The notes beneath the pieces are model-generated. The model did no database searches and was not told the origin of the DNA. It worked only from the letters and a program-made list of their open reading frames with translations. Shown here in pieces: positions 12,501-27,500 of a stretch of DNA of 64,000 nt. A program made the position numbers and the translations under genes. This stretch comes from Owenia fusiformis (lineage: Eukaryota > Annelida > Polychaeta > Sabellida > Oweniidae). The stretch's first letter is position 1, and the number at the start of each line of letters is the position of its first letter. The DNA lies in contig CAIIXF020000012.1 in assembly GCA_903813345.2 (NCBI GenBank), positions 2,399,318 to 2,463,317 of the forward strand, given 5' to 3'.

Positions 12501-15500
12501 GTGTTAAGATGAATTTTGAGTCCTATATACTTTTTTATCCCACGATTAATGTGTTATCTGTACAATAACAGCTATTGATATTTCTGATATTATTGAAATC
12601 CGTGTGATATTTTCCAGAAAATCGTTTATCAAACTCATATGCGTGTGATATCGTTTATCTCACGCATATCCGTGTGATATCACATTTGCATTTCGCGCCA
12701 AAATATTGTTGGAAATTAGGTCAGATAATTTATTCTGTTGTTATATTTTATTATATTTTATTATTAAAATGTGATTGTAATCATGGGATAAACCCAATAT
12801 CACACAATTTCTCGTGATATCATTTTATCGCCTCGTAGATATCAAATATCAACACTCATTCGCTTCGCTCACTCGTGTTGATATTTGATATCAACTTGGC
12901 GATAAAAATGATATCACTCAAAATGATGTGATATTCTGTATTTATCACACTTTTCATGAAAATGCTATATTGTCGTGATAGTCCACTTATTTGCATCTGG
13001 ACATCTCCGTAGGCATAAGTTGATATGGATTTAACAAATATTTATGAAACAATAGGCAGTTGCTTAGTGAAAGACAGACATTGATCTATTTATTTTTATG
13101 GATGAATGACATATCAATTTACAATAACTTGTCATAAGAGAAACACTTGATAACAAAAAACAATTAGCTAAAGCAAAAAATATCTGTGTCTAAAAGGTCA
13201 AGAGCCCATTTGTTGAGAACTGTATATCTAATTCTGTATTATAACTGATCAAAAATCATTACGGCTCATGATAGAGTGTCTAAGTTGATAAGAGACTATT
13301 CTCTTGGAGTTCTAGGATGTTCCAAAGTTGTAGGTAATTCCCGCATACAACTCTTTTGAGTTTTTCACCAAATATGCCCTCGACCTTTTCTCAAAATGTC
13401 TATCATAAACTGAATTCCTTTTAAAGAAAAACTTTAAAATGTCGCCAAACACCCATATGATCTACATGTAATTTGATTTTGTTTGGAAGAGGAAGTAAAA
13501 ATTTTAAATTTTCACAAATCGTACAGAATGATGTCAAAATAATGATCTCAATATTTATGAATCTGATATGTACCTACTACAACAATAGCCCAATTAAATA
13601 TACACAAACAGTGAAACTCGTCTTATGGAGCGACTTGCTTGCTATAAGGAACACATCCCTTGATAGAAAAGTCCCATTGACTTACATGTCAATGAATACT
13701 CTCTATAAAGAACAGCATTGTCTAGTTTTAGAAGGTACAATACTGGGCTCTATCTCAGAGTATTTGTTAACTTATTCATTGTAAGTGCCCAAAATACTTC
13801 GAAACATAATTAGCATAGAGAAAGAGATATCAAGCACTGTCTTAAGTAGACAAATTTGTATAGATTGTAATTTACGAATTTGATAAATTTTAAGCATTTG
13901 AACAAAATGGCGAGATGGTATAAAACTCATATAACTCTGGAATTGTTCAAATGATTGTCTCAACATTATAGGAAGAATTTTGTACTTATGAGTACAATGT
14001 AAGTTTCTTAATGAATTCTAAGTAGAGTCCGTTAACGCTAATGCAAACTCATTATTTTGTGAAAAATGGATTATATGATTGATAATGTAAGTAAAGTGAC
14101 AAGAAGATTTGATATCACTGGATTAGAGATAATCAATAATCGGCCATGCATTCAGTTTCATGCTATTCATAGGATGTATTGTATGTTATGCTAAAATTGT
14201 ATCATGATAGGATTAAGAATGGTAAACATTGCAAGGATTTCATTTTCTCAGTCTAGGGCATGGCTATTAGAAAACATACTTAGTAAAACCTGTCTAATCT
14301 GAATACTATTGGGACTGGCATAAAGTGTTCAGATTAGCAGGTGTTCATATTTCAAGGTTTTGTCACCACCAGAAGTGGTGACATATTTTTTGTCCCTGGT
14401 GTTCAGTGTCTGTAACAGCAGCTGGCAGTCAGTCTCTATAACAAATGGCAGGTGGTGACATTTTGCATATTAATGCCTTGTTCAATATTGTTGAATCTTG
14501 CATAACAAGTCTGCCAATGCAAAGCAATACCCCGTGAAAATCTGTACACTAAAAACATTCAGTTGTTTTATCTTACTTATAAACACATGGTTTAGTGATC
14601 TCCCCAGCATTAAAGCAAGTGGGCGCAGCACCCACCTGAGATTTTCAAAACAGCCTTGCACCCACCTGAAAATCCATTTGTACCCACTTTAAAATGAGGA
14701 AAATCATGAAAAATGAGCATATTTGGACCAATTTTTGTCTGAATTGTGAAAATTAGAATTTTGCACCCACTTGAAAAAAATCCTGTGAACTCTATGGTTT
14801 GTTGAATGTTATGCAATTTCGATTTATTTTGTATTTTATGTACAATGTACATGTAATTTAGATTTATTTGAATTTTCTTGTTATTTTCCAGGGATGCAAT
14901 GTCCAAGTACAAGTGAAAAATGGAACAGTTTATGAAGGAATATTCAGAACATTCTCACCAAAGGTATGTTTGTGATACATATTAATAACTATGTCAAGCG
15001 GCATATATGTGACAACAATGGAAAGCTTAAGCCACTCATTTTTAAGAGGAATATAATATGGAGTTTATGCTTGTACATGAAAGTGTTATAACATGATGTA
15101 AAGATGGACCGAAAAGTGTTCACATTGAGGTGGTGAGATTAGAGAGGTGTTCTGATATACAGGTTTTCTGTACTTCTCTGTGTAAAGGCATCTGATGTGA
15201 TGGATATACAACAAACTTGATTTTGGAGTTCGTTAATATGAGCTAACATTGAGTCATTTTTTATTTATGTTAGTCAACACCTGTCTTTATGAAACACCTG
15301 CCATGAAAACACATTTTCACAATTTTTTTCTTAATTTATTTCTTTTGTCTAACAAACCTAGATTTCTGTCATATATCATTCTGCTCTGAAATATTGAGCA
15401 TGTGGTCTTGTTGTAAGTTTTCCTCTTCATACAAGACCATGGGCTTCTACTATGTAAGACCATCGGCAAAGTATTAAATTGCCTTGTATCTTTGTTATAA

Positions 15501-18500
15501 GGAAACAAGTCAAACGTCCTTTATAACATTCGGCAATCAAACTCACTCAGTCTGTAACACCTCCCCCTCCCCCTCTTCCCATTCCCCAAAGCATTACCTT
15601 GAAAACTACACTATTGTACTCTACCCTTTCAGTCTGGACAACCCCATCCCCCTCTATTACCCAAAGCATTTAACTCAAAAATCTAAAAAATGACACTTCT
15701 TTCTTATACTCAATGAGAGATATATCCAGTACAAAGTATGTTTAATCTAAACAAGGAACTTCAAGTGCAGTCACTTATCTGATATTGTTGTTTAAGTTTA
15801 TGACCTACCCTGATAAAGCACAACTAATAGCCCTCCCTTACTTAAAGTTGCATTGATAAATCATAACTAATAGTTTTTTCCCTTGTTTAAAGTTGCAGTG
15901 ATAAATCATAACTAATAGTTTTTTTCCTTTGCTTAAAGTTGCATTGATAAATCATTACTAATAGTTTTTTTCCTTTGCTTAAAGTTACAGTAACTATTAC
16001 TTCAATATTCTCAACTCAGACGTCCACGCAGTAGAACAGCAAGAGGAGATTAAGGGATGTTATTTTGCAAGATACTTATAGGCATTTGGTATTATTTGGA
16101 TTTGAAACAATATGTGTACTGTGTTTCAATGCCAGGTTTATTAACAACAAAAAATTGGAATCATTATTCAATACTCTCACCTTGGATAATTGATATTTAT
16201 AGAAAAAGTAGAAACATTAGTTGCATATATGAAGAGGTTGGAATCTAAAAACCTTTTTGAGGTTGGCCAAATAACGAATTGGATGAACAGCATATCTTTC
16301 CCATTTCAATAAAAAAGTCTTGTTTCTAAAAATGTTCAAAGTAGATTTTATATGCTTCATATATTTTCCAGTGCCACCTGGGAAATAATCCATCTTAGAG
16401 AGAGGTTAAGGTTGTGTCCCCTGGGAAATATAGAAGTTGGATTTTAAGTGACTCCTTTATTTAACAAATCGTAAACTGGAGTCATCTTACCGTGGCACTG
16501 TACTTTTCCTAATTTTCATCCATTAAATTACTAAAATCCTAAAATGTTACTGTGAAAAATCTTTAAAACCTACAATATGCACTAGAAACTTTGAAAATCT
16601 TGAAATATCACGCCAAAAAAAATTCATTTGAAAAACTCCTAGTGTGGGCATTTCTAAGTATATATATTTTCCAGCTGCACTATATAAAACATTGACTTAT
16701 CGTATAAATGCCATGGCCATTCATCAGCTCTGTGATTGTTATCTAGTTTTAGATGCATAAAATTGATATGCCACCGATGTAATAAATGGCAGGTGGTGAC
16801 ATTTTGCATGTTAATGCCTTTTATGATATTTCGTTTTCAGTGATCTCTCTATGATCTCCTCACCATGCTAAATTCAAATTTTCCCTGTTTTGGTCAAAAT
16901 ATCTATTCAATCCCTTTACAAGCAAGAAAAACTAAATAGATTCTTTCAAGCTTGTCACCAAGCTGCCGCCGTATATACAAACACTAATCTGGCTTTGATA
17001 GACAACTGTATTTCACTATTTTGACAGGGTGACAACAGATTTTTTACATGGTATCTTATAATTTTCAACAGAGGGTTGTTCTCAATCATCCTTGGTCCAA
17101 GGGTTTCCACTTTTAGCATAAATGAATAAAGAAGCATACAGAAGGATGTTTCTCAATAGCCTTGATCTATTTTAGCTGGTGCCTCGTCAGATTGTTCAAT
17201 CCCATGTGGCAGGATTTGTTAGGTACCACAAAGCTGCAATGCAGGGATTAAAAAATAATCAATTATAATCAATGGCCTTCAAGTACACTAATAAGGAAAT
17301 CCTCTGAACTATATGTGCTTGTGTTTAAAATACAATTCTGCATTGGAATGTAATGTTACTAAACAGGAAATCGTTAATTAGAACTGTAAGTTTCCGGAGT
17401 TTGGTTACTAGTTACAAAGTCTCATCCTAGATCATGATAAGGCATATTCTGCCTTAACATATTCTGGTATTGACATAACAGCTATCTTTTCTCCTGTTCC
17501 GTTTCCAGTACAGGCTCCTCAAAGGATATTTCATTCTTCAAATATGTTTGTATGTGGTGGTATACCTTTGAGGTCATTTTGGTCTCACCTGAGCATCAGA
17601 TAAGTGTACAATCATTTGTTGTGCTCAGAGTCTAGTTAGTACTGCTATATGAAAGGAACCAGGGTACTTATTTTCAAGAAAAGCTCTTGTGTCATCTTTG
17701 TTATCATTTTTATGTCCCCACCACATAGTGTGGGGCCATATTGTCGGCCTAGGCGCGTCCGTCTGTCTGTCTGTCCGTCTGTCTGTCCGTCTGTCCGTAC
17801 GTCCGGCAGTTTTCTCCAAAACCACTACAGATATCACCTTCAAATTTTCAGGGATAACTTATGAGTGCATACAGATGTGGATGAAAAAAAATTAACTCGA
17901 TACCTACTTCCTGTCTGCCATTTTGAAGTCAAATGCTAAAATCCTTGTCTGCAAACTTTAAGAAAAACGGCTTCACAGTTGCTTTTAAAACTTTAATATC
18001 TTGTTCAGCTCACTTCATTCTAGATCTGATTAGGTTTTGGACCTGTTAGCTCAGTCATGTCAGCCATTTTGAATGTTTTAAGAAAAGTTAGCGCACGATA
18101 ATACTTTGTATCATATTGAATGGTGTTTTTCAGTTTTCATACTTAAACTATTTCTTAGCTTTATAAATAATTTCAGGTGTACTTTGTTGTAAAAGCCTAT
18201 GTTATTGTTAACAGTAGTTATATGTGATAATTTTGTAAAAAGAAATCAGCAAAAACTCATAATCACTTTTTTATTGTCGGCCATTTTGGATTTTTCCGTC
18301 CAAAAATCTTGTCTATAAAGTCTTGTCTACGCGTTTTCATGTCAACCGTTTGGTAGATCAATTTCAAATTTTCAGGGATGATTCTCAGTATGAAAATCTA
18401 GATCTGATTAGTTTTTGGGCATTCTGGATAAATGTCAAGGCAGCCATTTGGGATTTTCCGTCTTAAAATCTTGCCCGTAAAGTCTTGTCTAAGCGGTTTT

Positions 18501-21500
18501 AGGTGAACTGTTTGGTAGATCAATTTCAAATTTTCAGGGATGATTCTTAGTATGGAAATCTAGATCTGATTAGTTTTTGGGCATTCTGGATAAATGTCAA
18601 GGCAGCCATTTTGGATTTTCTGTCCTCAAATCTTGTCTGTAAAGTCTTGTTTACATGTTTTTGGGTTAACTGTGTGACGGATCAATTTCAAATTTTCAGG
18701 GGTGGTTCTTAGTATGAAAATCTAGAACTGACTAATTTTTTGGCATTCTGGGTAAATTTTAAGGCAGCCATTTTGGATTTTCCGTCCTCAAATTGTGTCA
18801 GTAAAGTCTTGTCTACTCATTTTTAGGATAACCATTTGATGGGATCACCAATATGTGGGGACATTTTGTACACATTTGTGTTCTTGTTATCATTTGTTGT
18901 GCTCAGAGTCTAGTTAGTACTGCTATATGAAAGGAACCAGGGTACTTATTTTCAAGAAAAGCACTTGTGTCATCTTTGCTATCATTTTTATATATCATTT
19001 GTTGTGCTCAGAGTCTAGTTAGTACTGCTATATGAAAGGTACTAGGGTACATCTATTCAAGAAAAATGTGGACTTATCAGATCTATTCTTAACATCAAAA
19101 AATTCACATATGGTCAATGTGGTATATTACATTGGGATTGTTCTTTGAATACATGAATGTTTTTTAGAGCTCTTGTATCATCTTTCTTATCATTTTTAAA
19201 ACAGATTTTTCATAAAAAAATTCTCAGTTATTTTATTCATTGCGAACTGTCTAAAAAGAATTAACAATTTTACAGACCTCTGTTGTTAAGAAAGCTTGTT
19301 GTTAGTAATGACATTGTGATTTACTTAAACATAAGCTTTTAATTCCTGGAAATTGACATGTCAGGTTAGGTTGACCTCATCATTCACATATATTGTTATA
19401 TAGGGAGGAGTAGTCTAATGCCTAGTAACAAGAAAACAATTATTGGGCCAGTGGAAATGAATGGAGGGCTCATTTCTAGGGCTTACTATATAAACTGTGT
19501 GGATTTGTGTTTTATTTTGTACCATGGGAAATGGGAATGCATAACACTAGTAATTGAAAATGCAAGCTTTTATTTTTATATTTAATTGACATAACATTGA
19601 CATTGATGATCCAGTTTTACCAACCTGATCCTTCACATCATTGTACATTTTTACATTTGCAGCAATTTAATAATGCAATGAAGTATTATTACTATTTAGA
19701 ACCAGCACATTTAATGTACATTGACTAGTCGGTCCTTCCACCTGACATTAAATCTGTTATTTATTAGCACTGCGGTCTCCTGTTAATTAATAGTGTTTTA
19801 TGACATCCAGTCTATATTACCTGCACAGTTTACATTATCCAGCCCGCTGGCGGCGGATCCAGAAGCTAGCAAGGGGATGGGCCCCACATTTCAAACATAA
19901 AAAAAATTTGCGCTCATGCGCGGAAAAAAATCCAAAACTGAGACCTGCTCCAAAGATCTGTTTAGGTTTATAGGCATGCTGGGTAATTTGTATTTCAAGT
20001 ATGATATTTATCATTGTCACTTGTCACTTCGTCTCGTTCTAATACGGAATTCTCAAGCAGAATACATACTGTATTGCACTTCAAATCATATCTTGTCATA
20101 CATTTCATATTTTGAGTTAGGTCATATCATCAAATTACATCTAAGCAGTTTCTTGTCACAAATGTCTGTATAGATTTGGGTGGAACGATTCCCCATAGCT
20201 TAAAATAATTATCCCATCGAACGAAGTTCGGAGGGATATAGGGAACGCCTCCGTCCGTCCGTACGTACGTACGTACGTACGTACGTCCGTCCGGGCAATA
20301 ACTCAAATACCGTTGGCCCGATTTTGTTCATATTTTGTACACATATACCCTATGGGGGAAGAAGTTCTGCTCGAAAGCTGATTTTCAAAATGGCCGCTCA
20401 TTTCAAAATGGCGGCCATTTTAGTGCCGAATTTACAGTAATTTAGGTGCAATATGTAAAACTGTAATAGCAATATGTTTTAGATGTAAAAAAGATTATAT
20501 AGGACATTAATAAAGCTAGAAATGTAGATATTAAAGAAGCACATGGCAGCCATCTTGAAAAATGGCGGTCTTTACTCGTTATTTTGCGATTTTTGCTTTA
20601 ACTCGAAAAGTAGTGGAGCGATTTTGTTCATATTTGGTATGTGAATACTATAAACATTGCACACTGTCTAAAGACACTTTTAGTAGAAGGCGGCCATTTT
20701 GAAAAATGGCCGCCATTTTAACGTATTTTACTATAACTCGAAAAATAGTGAAGCGATTTTGTTCATATTTGGTATGTGAATACTGTAAGCATGGCACACT
20801 GTCTAATGACACTTTTGGTAGAAGGCGGTCATTTTTCAAAATGGCCACCATTTTAATGTATTTTACTATAGCTCGAAAAGTAGTGGAGCGATTTTGTTAA
20901 TATTTGGTATGTGAATACTATAAGCTTGGAAGACTGTCTAATGGCACTTTTGGTAGAAGGTGGCCATTTTGAAAAATGGCTGCCATTTTAACGTATTTTA
21001 CTATAACTTGAAAAGTAGTGGAGCGATTCTGTTCATATTTGGTATGTGAATACTATAAGGATGGCACATGGTCTAATGACACTTTTGGTAGAAGGCGGCC
21101 ATTTTGAAAAATGGCTGCCATTTTTGCTATATCCTTTGTTTGTAAAAATGCCATCCATGGTTGTTCGATGGGATTCGCTACGCTTTGGCGTTGCCGTTGT
21201 TCTGGTTCAGATTGCAAGTACATATAACTACAATTATCTAACTTTACAAGTTATTCACCATCTACACTATACATATTGACAAATTATATAATTGTGTTTA
21301 ATATCACACTGACTGACACAATGATTGTGTTTTAATGTAATAATTGTTTCATATTAGATCGATAGAGTTCTTTTTGCATGTCATATTAGATGAAAATTCT
21401 TGCATATTGTGTGTGTGATTGATATATAGTCTAAACTGAACCCAACTGGGACCAACCAAAAGTGTCCAGATTAGCCGATGTTCACATTTCTTTAAATATG

Positions 21501-24500
21501 TGAGTCAGTGGGAGTTCAAATTTTGGGACTGAGAAAGTGTTCACATTGAGAATGGTTCGGATTAGAGAGGTGTTCAGATATATAGGCTTCACTATATATT
21601 ATATTTAGAGGTGTTCAGACATACATGTTTCACTATATATTATATTTAGAGGTGTTCGGATTAGAGAGGTGTTCAGATATACAGGCTTCAATTTATTATA
21701 TTTAGAGGTGTTCAGATTAGAGAGGTGTTCAGATATACAGGGTTCACTATATATTATGTTTAGAAGTGTTCAGATTAGAGAGGTGTTCAGATATACAGGT
21801 TTCACTATATATTATATTTAGAGGTGTTCAGATTAGAGAGGTGTTCAGATATATAGGCTTCACTATATATTATATTTAGAGGTGTTCTGATATACAGGTT
21901 TCACTATATATTATATTTAGAGGTGTTCGGATTAGAGAGGTGTTTAGATATACAGGTTTCACTATATATTATATTTAGAGGTGTTCAGATTAGAGAGGTG
22001 TTCAGATATACAGGTTTCACTATATATTATATTTAGAGGTGTTCGGATTAGAGAGGTGTTTAGATATACAGGTTTCACTGGTTATATTTAGAGTTGTTCA
22101 GATTAGAGAGGTGTTCTGATATACAGGTTTCACTAAATATTATATTTAGAGGTGTTCGGATTAGAGAGGTGTTTAGATATACAGGTTTCACTGGTTATAT
22201 TTAGAGTTGTTCAGATTAGAGAGGTGTTCTGATATACAGGTTTCACTATATATTATATTTAGAGGTGTTCGGATTAGAGAGGTGTTTAGATATACAGGTT
22301 TCACTGGTTATATTTAGAGGTGTTCAGATTAGAGAGGTGTTCAGATATACAGGTTTCACTATATATTATATTTAGAGGTGTTCGGATTAGAGAGGTGTTT
22401 AGATATACAGGTTTCACTGGTTATATTTAGAGTTGTTCAGATTAGAGAGGTGTTCTGATATACAGGTTTCACTATATATTATATTTAGAGGTGTTCGGAT
22501 TAGAGAGGTGTTCATATATACAGGTTTCACTATATATTATATTTAGAGTTGTTCAGATTAGAGAGGTGTTCTGATATACAGGTTTCACTATATATTATAT
22601 TTGAGCCTGGCCATAGGAAAACCGGTCTTATCACAAAAAATGAAAATTGTGCTACAGAGCCAAAAATATACCCAAAATTAAGAGGAAAATGTGCTAAATT
22701 CAAATCCGACTTTTTGGTCTATTTATGCAAGGAAAAATTGTTAAGACATAAGACATGGCTCATTTGAAAGGTCTCTTTGTGCTTTCTAAGATAGACAAAA
22801 AATCAGAATATTGAAAAAATCTGTGATAAGACCCCTTTTCCCGTGGCCTGGCTCATTTATAGTTGTTCAGATTAGAGAGATGTTCAGATAAACAGCAGAG
22901 ATCACGATAGTTGAAAAAACTTGTTAGCCATTGTGGCTAAATCTTCCAAAAATTATTTAGCCAACTAAAATATGAATTAGCCATTTTGAAAAACCGTAAA
23001 AAAGGGAATTCGCAATAGAGGTGTCACGGTCTATGAAAATTTCGGTACGGTACGGAACGGTACAAATTGTCTCGACACGTTACTTTCGGGACGGGACGGG
23101 ACAGAACATTAAAAATGATGCAATGTCTGATGATGACAGCTTCACTTTCAGTTTCACTTTTCAAAATCATTTTCAGAAATAAAAAAACGTCAATTGAAAT
23201 TGAATGTAAAGCATCTGCCGCGAATGTGATCGGCATTTCACATAGTCTGCACGGTGTAATTTCACCAACTCGTTTACCTTGTGATATCGGAGTCCCAAAA
23301 TACTTCCAAACTGCCGACTTTTTCGACTTAGATGCCGGCTCGATTTTTCAATTTCTTTCCTACATCCGGCATACTGATAATGCACTCGATTTGCGAACGA
23401 CGATGAAGAAATTTACGAACAAGCATTACCATCTACCTGAAATCGCGGGTCCGTTAATAACACTTTTCAATGCAAAGAAGTGTAATCTAGGTACGAGGTT
23501 AGTGAAAATATTTAATTTTTCAGAACGAAATCGGAGGTGTTCCTCGCTATTTATACACGTTTTTATGCATTTTAGGAAAGGAATCTACGTACCGATATTA
23601 ACCCTTTCTGTCCCATGTCCCGAACCGAAGCATCTGGACCGAAATTCGGTCCAATATCGGGAAACCGTGACACCTCTAATTCGCCATAACTGCGAAATAC
23701 CTTTACATATTTTTCGCCACCTCTTTCGAAAATTCGCAATTGGCGAATGGCGAACGTCTACCGTGATCTCTGTAAACAGGTTTCAATATATATTATATTT
23801 GTATATTTTCCAGATGGAAGTGGTCCTAGAAATGGCACACGTAGTAGAGGCGGGACAAACATTAAATTCTGTACCCCCACAAGAACGCATCGTTGAAAAA
23901 GTGATATTCAATCTTCATGACATCACAATGCTTACTGCCCTGAATGTCGATCTCGATTATGCAATAAAAGGTATGTTTGAATTGAATTGAATAAAAGGTA
24001 TGTTTGAATTGAATTGAATAAAAGGTACGTTTGAATTAAATTGAATAAAATGAGCTACACGCTGCAGAGCTTTTGTTGAAGTATTATCACTTAGTGTTCA
24101 AATTGATTAAACTAACGACATGGAACAAATAACTTCTAATGAAATGTCTTCAAATATGAATGTCTAAATGAAACGATAAAGTAAATGAGGTATTTATGAA
24201 ACTAAACTAAAAATGTTCACAATGCAAGAGTTAATACAGCTAAAGAAAGTGTCGAAACTTCCTGGGTCACCAGGTATAAAAACAGCATTTAGTTTGCTGA
24301 TGTCAACAAGGAGATTTTGAAGAAATGCAACATTCTATTTAATCTAGTGACATATTATTAGTTATCTTGTTTTCTTCATTCCTAGTCTTGCTAAGCCCTT
24401 GTGCCCCCTCCCCTCCAAATGAAACATCCTCCACAAGAGGAGAGAAGTGGATGGGGGGAGGGCACAGTCTTAATGCAGGACTGATTCAAACCATCTGAAA

Positions 24501-27500
24501 GAACATGCACATTTATCTAGTAAGACATTTCAATATATTAAATTATGTTAAGTTTCTCCAAACCTCTCCTAAGCAACAGACAAAAGGATAAAAACTATGA
24601 TAAAATTGTGTATTTATTTATAATTGTAGATACCTTCACAGACACCGCTATATCTGGCAAACATAATCTCAATGGAGAACTAGAGAAGGAGCTGCAGCCA
24701 TGGGAGGCAGATGCAGGTGGCATGGAACTAGATCTAGAAGATGGGAGGTCATCGGGCCAGGTATGTATCAGCTTTTGCTATGCAAGTTATATTATATGAG
24801 GTATATATTTATCAATGATTGTGAAATTTCAACGGATCTGATGTAGATATTTCCTTGATTTTCCCTCCTTGTGATACAATTTCATCTGTATCACCTGCTA
24901 TTAACAGCCACTGTCCCTGAAGGGTGAATGTGAATATTGACTATTTCTTTATCACACACTGGCCCCAACCCACTCTCCCAGTGCTAGACCACAACAGGCC
25001 TTTTGCATTCCTCTCCTATGAATCTCCAAGTGTGATTGGAGATGTACTTGTATATCACTTGCAAAAAAAATAATTTAATAAAATATATTGTGCACAGTAT
25101 TCATTGATAATGTCAAAGAAAAGTGGCTTAATGTGCCAAGTAAGAAGGCAGGCAATAGGACCAAAAACCTGTCTAATCTGAACACAACTGGAGCAAGCCA
25201 AAAGTGTTCAGGTTGGCAAGTGTTCACATTTTGAGACTTTTAAAATAAATTTGGACTGGATATAGTTTTCAAATTTCGAGGTGTTCAGATAACAAGTTTA
25301 CTGTTCATGATGGATTGCTTGAGATTTTGTTGTAGTTCTAGAGAAACAACTTATGGAAATGATTTCTTTTCAGAATGGCTGGGACCCTAATGAAATGTTC
25401 AGAGTAAATAATGAAAAATTTCAAGTGGAATCGTCATATGATTCATCACTAGCGCAATACACGTAAGTTAGAATTCAATTACGCTGGGAGTATTTATATT
25501 CTATGTTTAGCAGTATCTTGTTTTTGCAGTTGGATAGTTCCATATGATTTACCTCAGAATTTGGTTAATTACGTACATCCCAGCCTCACACAAAATCTAC
25601 GCATCAATTGCATTTTTATTTCATCTTCAAAATAGACATACTAAGTGACATCTATAATACGTCCAACATCTTAAAGTTCTAAAAGATCTAACATACTTAT
25701 CACTGTTCATTGGCCAAGAATGCTTCTTAAAAAAATCAGATTTGGTAAGCAAAATTGCTCAAGAATTTAAAACTAGGTTTTAATGATAGTAAATTATTTC
25801 AAAGAGGGAACTTTTTTTATTTTATTTTCCAGTACTCCGCTTGACAGAAAAAATACAGCAGAATACAAAGAAAGAGAGCGGAATGCTGCCAGGCTCGCTG
25901 CTGAAATCGAACGGGATGAATCGTCAAAGCATCGATTAAATTTAGAAAATGGTGACGAAGAAATGTTATATAGTGCTGTCATCCGTGACGGAGAAAATAC
26001 AGAGGGAGGTGCTCCTACAGGGGGCGCTGTTATAGAGGGAAAGTATGTCACTTCAGATTCAGATTCAGATTCATGCTTAAATAATGTTGTCACAAATACT
26101 TGAACAAGTTAATAAAAATTATACAATAAAAAATAAAAATACAGATTAAAATTATATAAGTATGATTCATTATGTAAAAGTAAAATAAAACAAAATTTGG
26201 GAAGAGACCATTTAATGGTGCAATTTTCATTTAATTAATTACTTTTCAAATAAAAAAAATTTCCATGCCAAAGAGTTAAACCAAAACTGTATTATTTAAT
26301 TGTCCTCCATTATTCAATCTTTCAGATACGTACCTCCCCATTTACGAAAATCAGTGGCTCATGGTCGCGCTATTCCACGTGTGCCAGGGTCAGGCTCTAC
26401 CCCGTCCCCACCCCAGGGATCTCCAAATAAACCACTTGTAGATACAAGAAAGCAAATCAATGGAGGAGTTGGTGAGTTTTAAGTTTTTTTATATGAAAGA
26501 CCCCATTATCCACAAATAAACTACATATCTAAACTATAAACACTAACCATTGATCTCCCCAGCATTAAAGCAAGTGGGTGCAGCACCCACCCGAGATTTT
26601 AAAAAAAGGCTTGCAGCCACCTGAAAATCCTTTTGCACCCACTTGAAAATGTTACGAATCATGAAAAACAGGCATTCTGACCAATTTTGGACTGATTTAT
26701 GAAAATGAGAATTTTGCACCCACTTAAGAAAAAAATCTTGTGGAGAACACTGCTAACTTAACCAAAAATACAAATCTGATCTTGTCTTTCTCTTGTGTAG
26801 TTCATATATGTTAATGTCAATACTGCCAAAAGGCAAAGCCACAGAATATGATTAATTAATAAAAAAAAATGTTTGTTTTTTTCATTGTGGCAGAAAATTC
26901 TATTTCTTTCAATTCTTACTAAGGAATATTCAATTTGTTTTTTTCAGATTTCAACAGGAAGCATTCTAAATTGTAAACTTGTTTTTCAGATTCAAATATT
27001 GAAGAAAAACTAGGCAATAGTCCAGAGAAAGTAGCTGCTGCAGCCGCTAACAGTGATTTAAAAAATGAAGATAAAAGACCTAATAATAAAGACACAAGTC
27101 CAGATATAAATAAAAAAGGTATTTATCTCATTAGTCATCAAGTCCCCTCCCACAATAATTGTGCAAACAGAAACTGACTTTGGTCTGAACTAATACTCAT
27201 CCATATTGAAGGGATCCATACTGGTTCATATTTACAATAATTGGTTCATTTAAAGTGTTAGTACTGAATACTCAAGTAATTTTTGTTATATAACATGACC
27301 CATAAAAGAATGATTACACCCCCTGTTATGAAATCTTTGATTCAGAAAAATTGCATTTTGTAATATTTATGATGTCTTCTTAGCCCGAAACCAGCAGATC
27401 CAGGAGTTGAGAAGTTTCCAGGAGACCTTTAAATTATCAGATACAAAATCTGAGAGAGAAAAAAAGGTGAATAGTTTAAATTCCATCAAAAGTAACTTAT

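Larger units (their letters stand above)
22896..23772. mobile_element. hAT-like TIR element (outer), inserted in the 58-bp array
   Basis: TIRs CAGAGATCACG and CGTGATCTCTG, flanked by TAAACAG on both sides (22889-22895 and 23773-23779). CAG...CTG ends fit hAT elements, though the duplication visible is 7 rather than 8 bp. It contains another hAT-like element at 23016-23678. Confidence 0.7.

Noticed and set aside
23067-23813. 307-codon open frame as a new N-terminus for ataxin-2
   Set aside because: It reads antisense through a hAT-like element; the acceptor at 23814 and the phase from exon 4 explain exon 5 fully.
26948-26989. Earlier acceptor for ataxin-2 exon 10
   Set aside because: TTTTCAG at 26941-26947 would read into a TAA within ten codons; the next acceptor keeps the frame.
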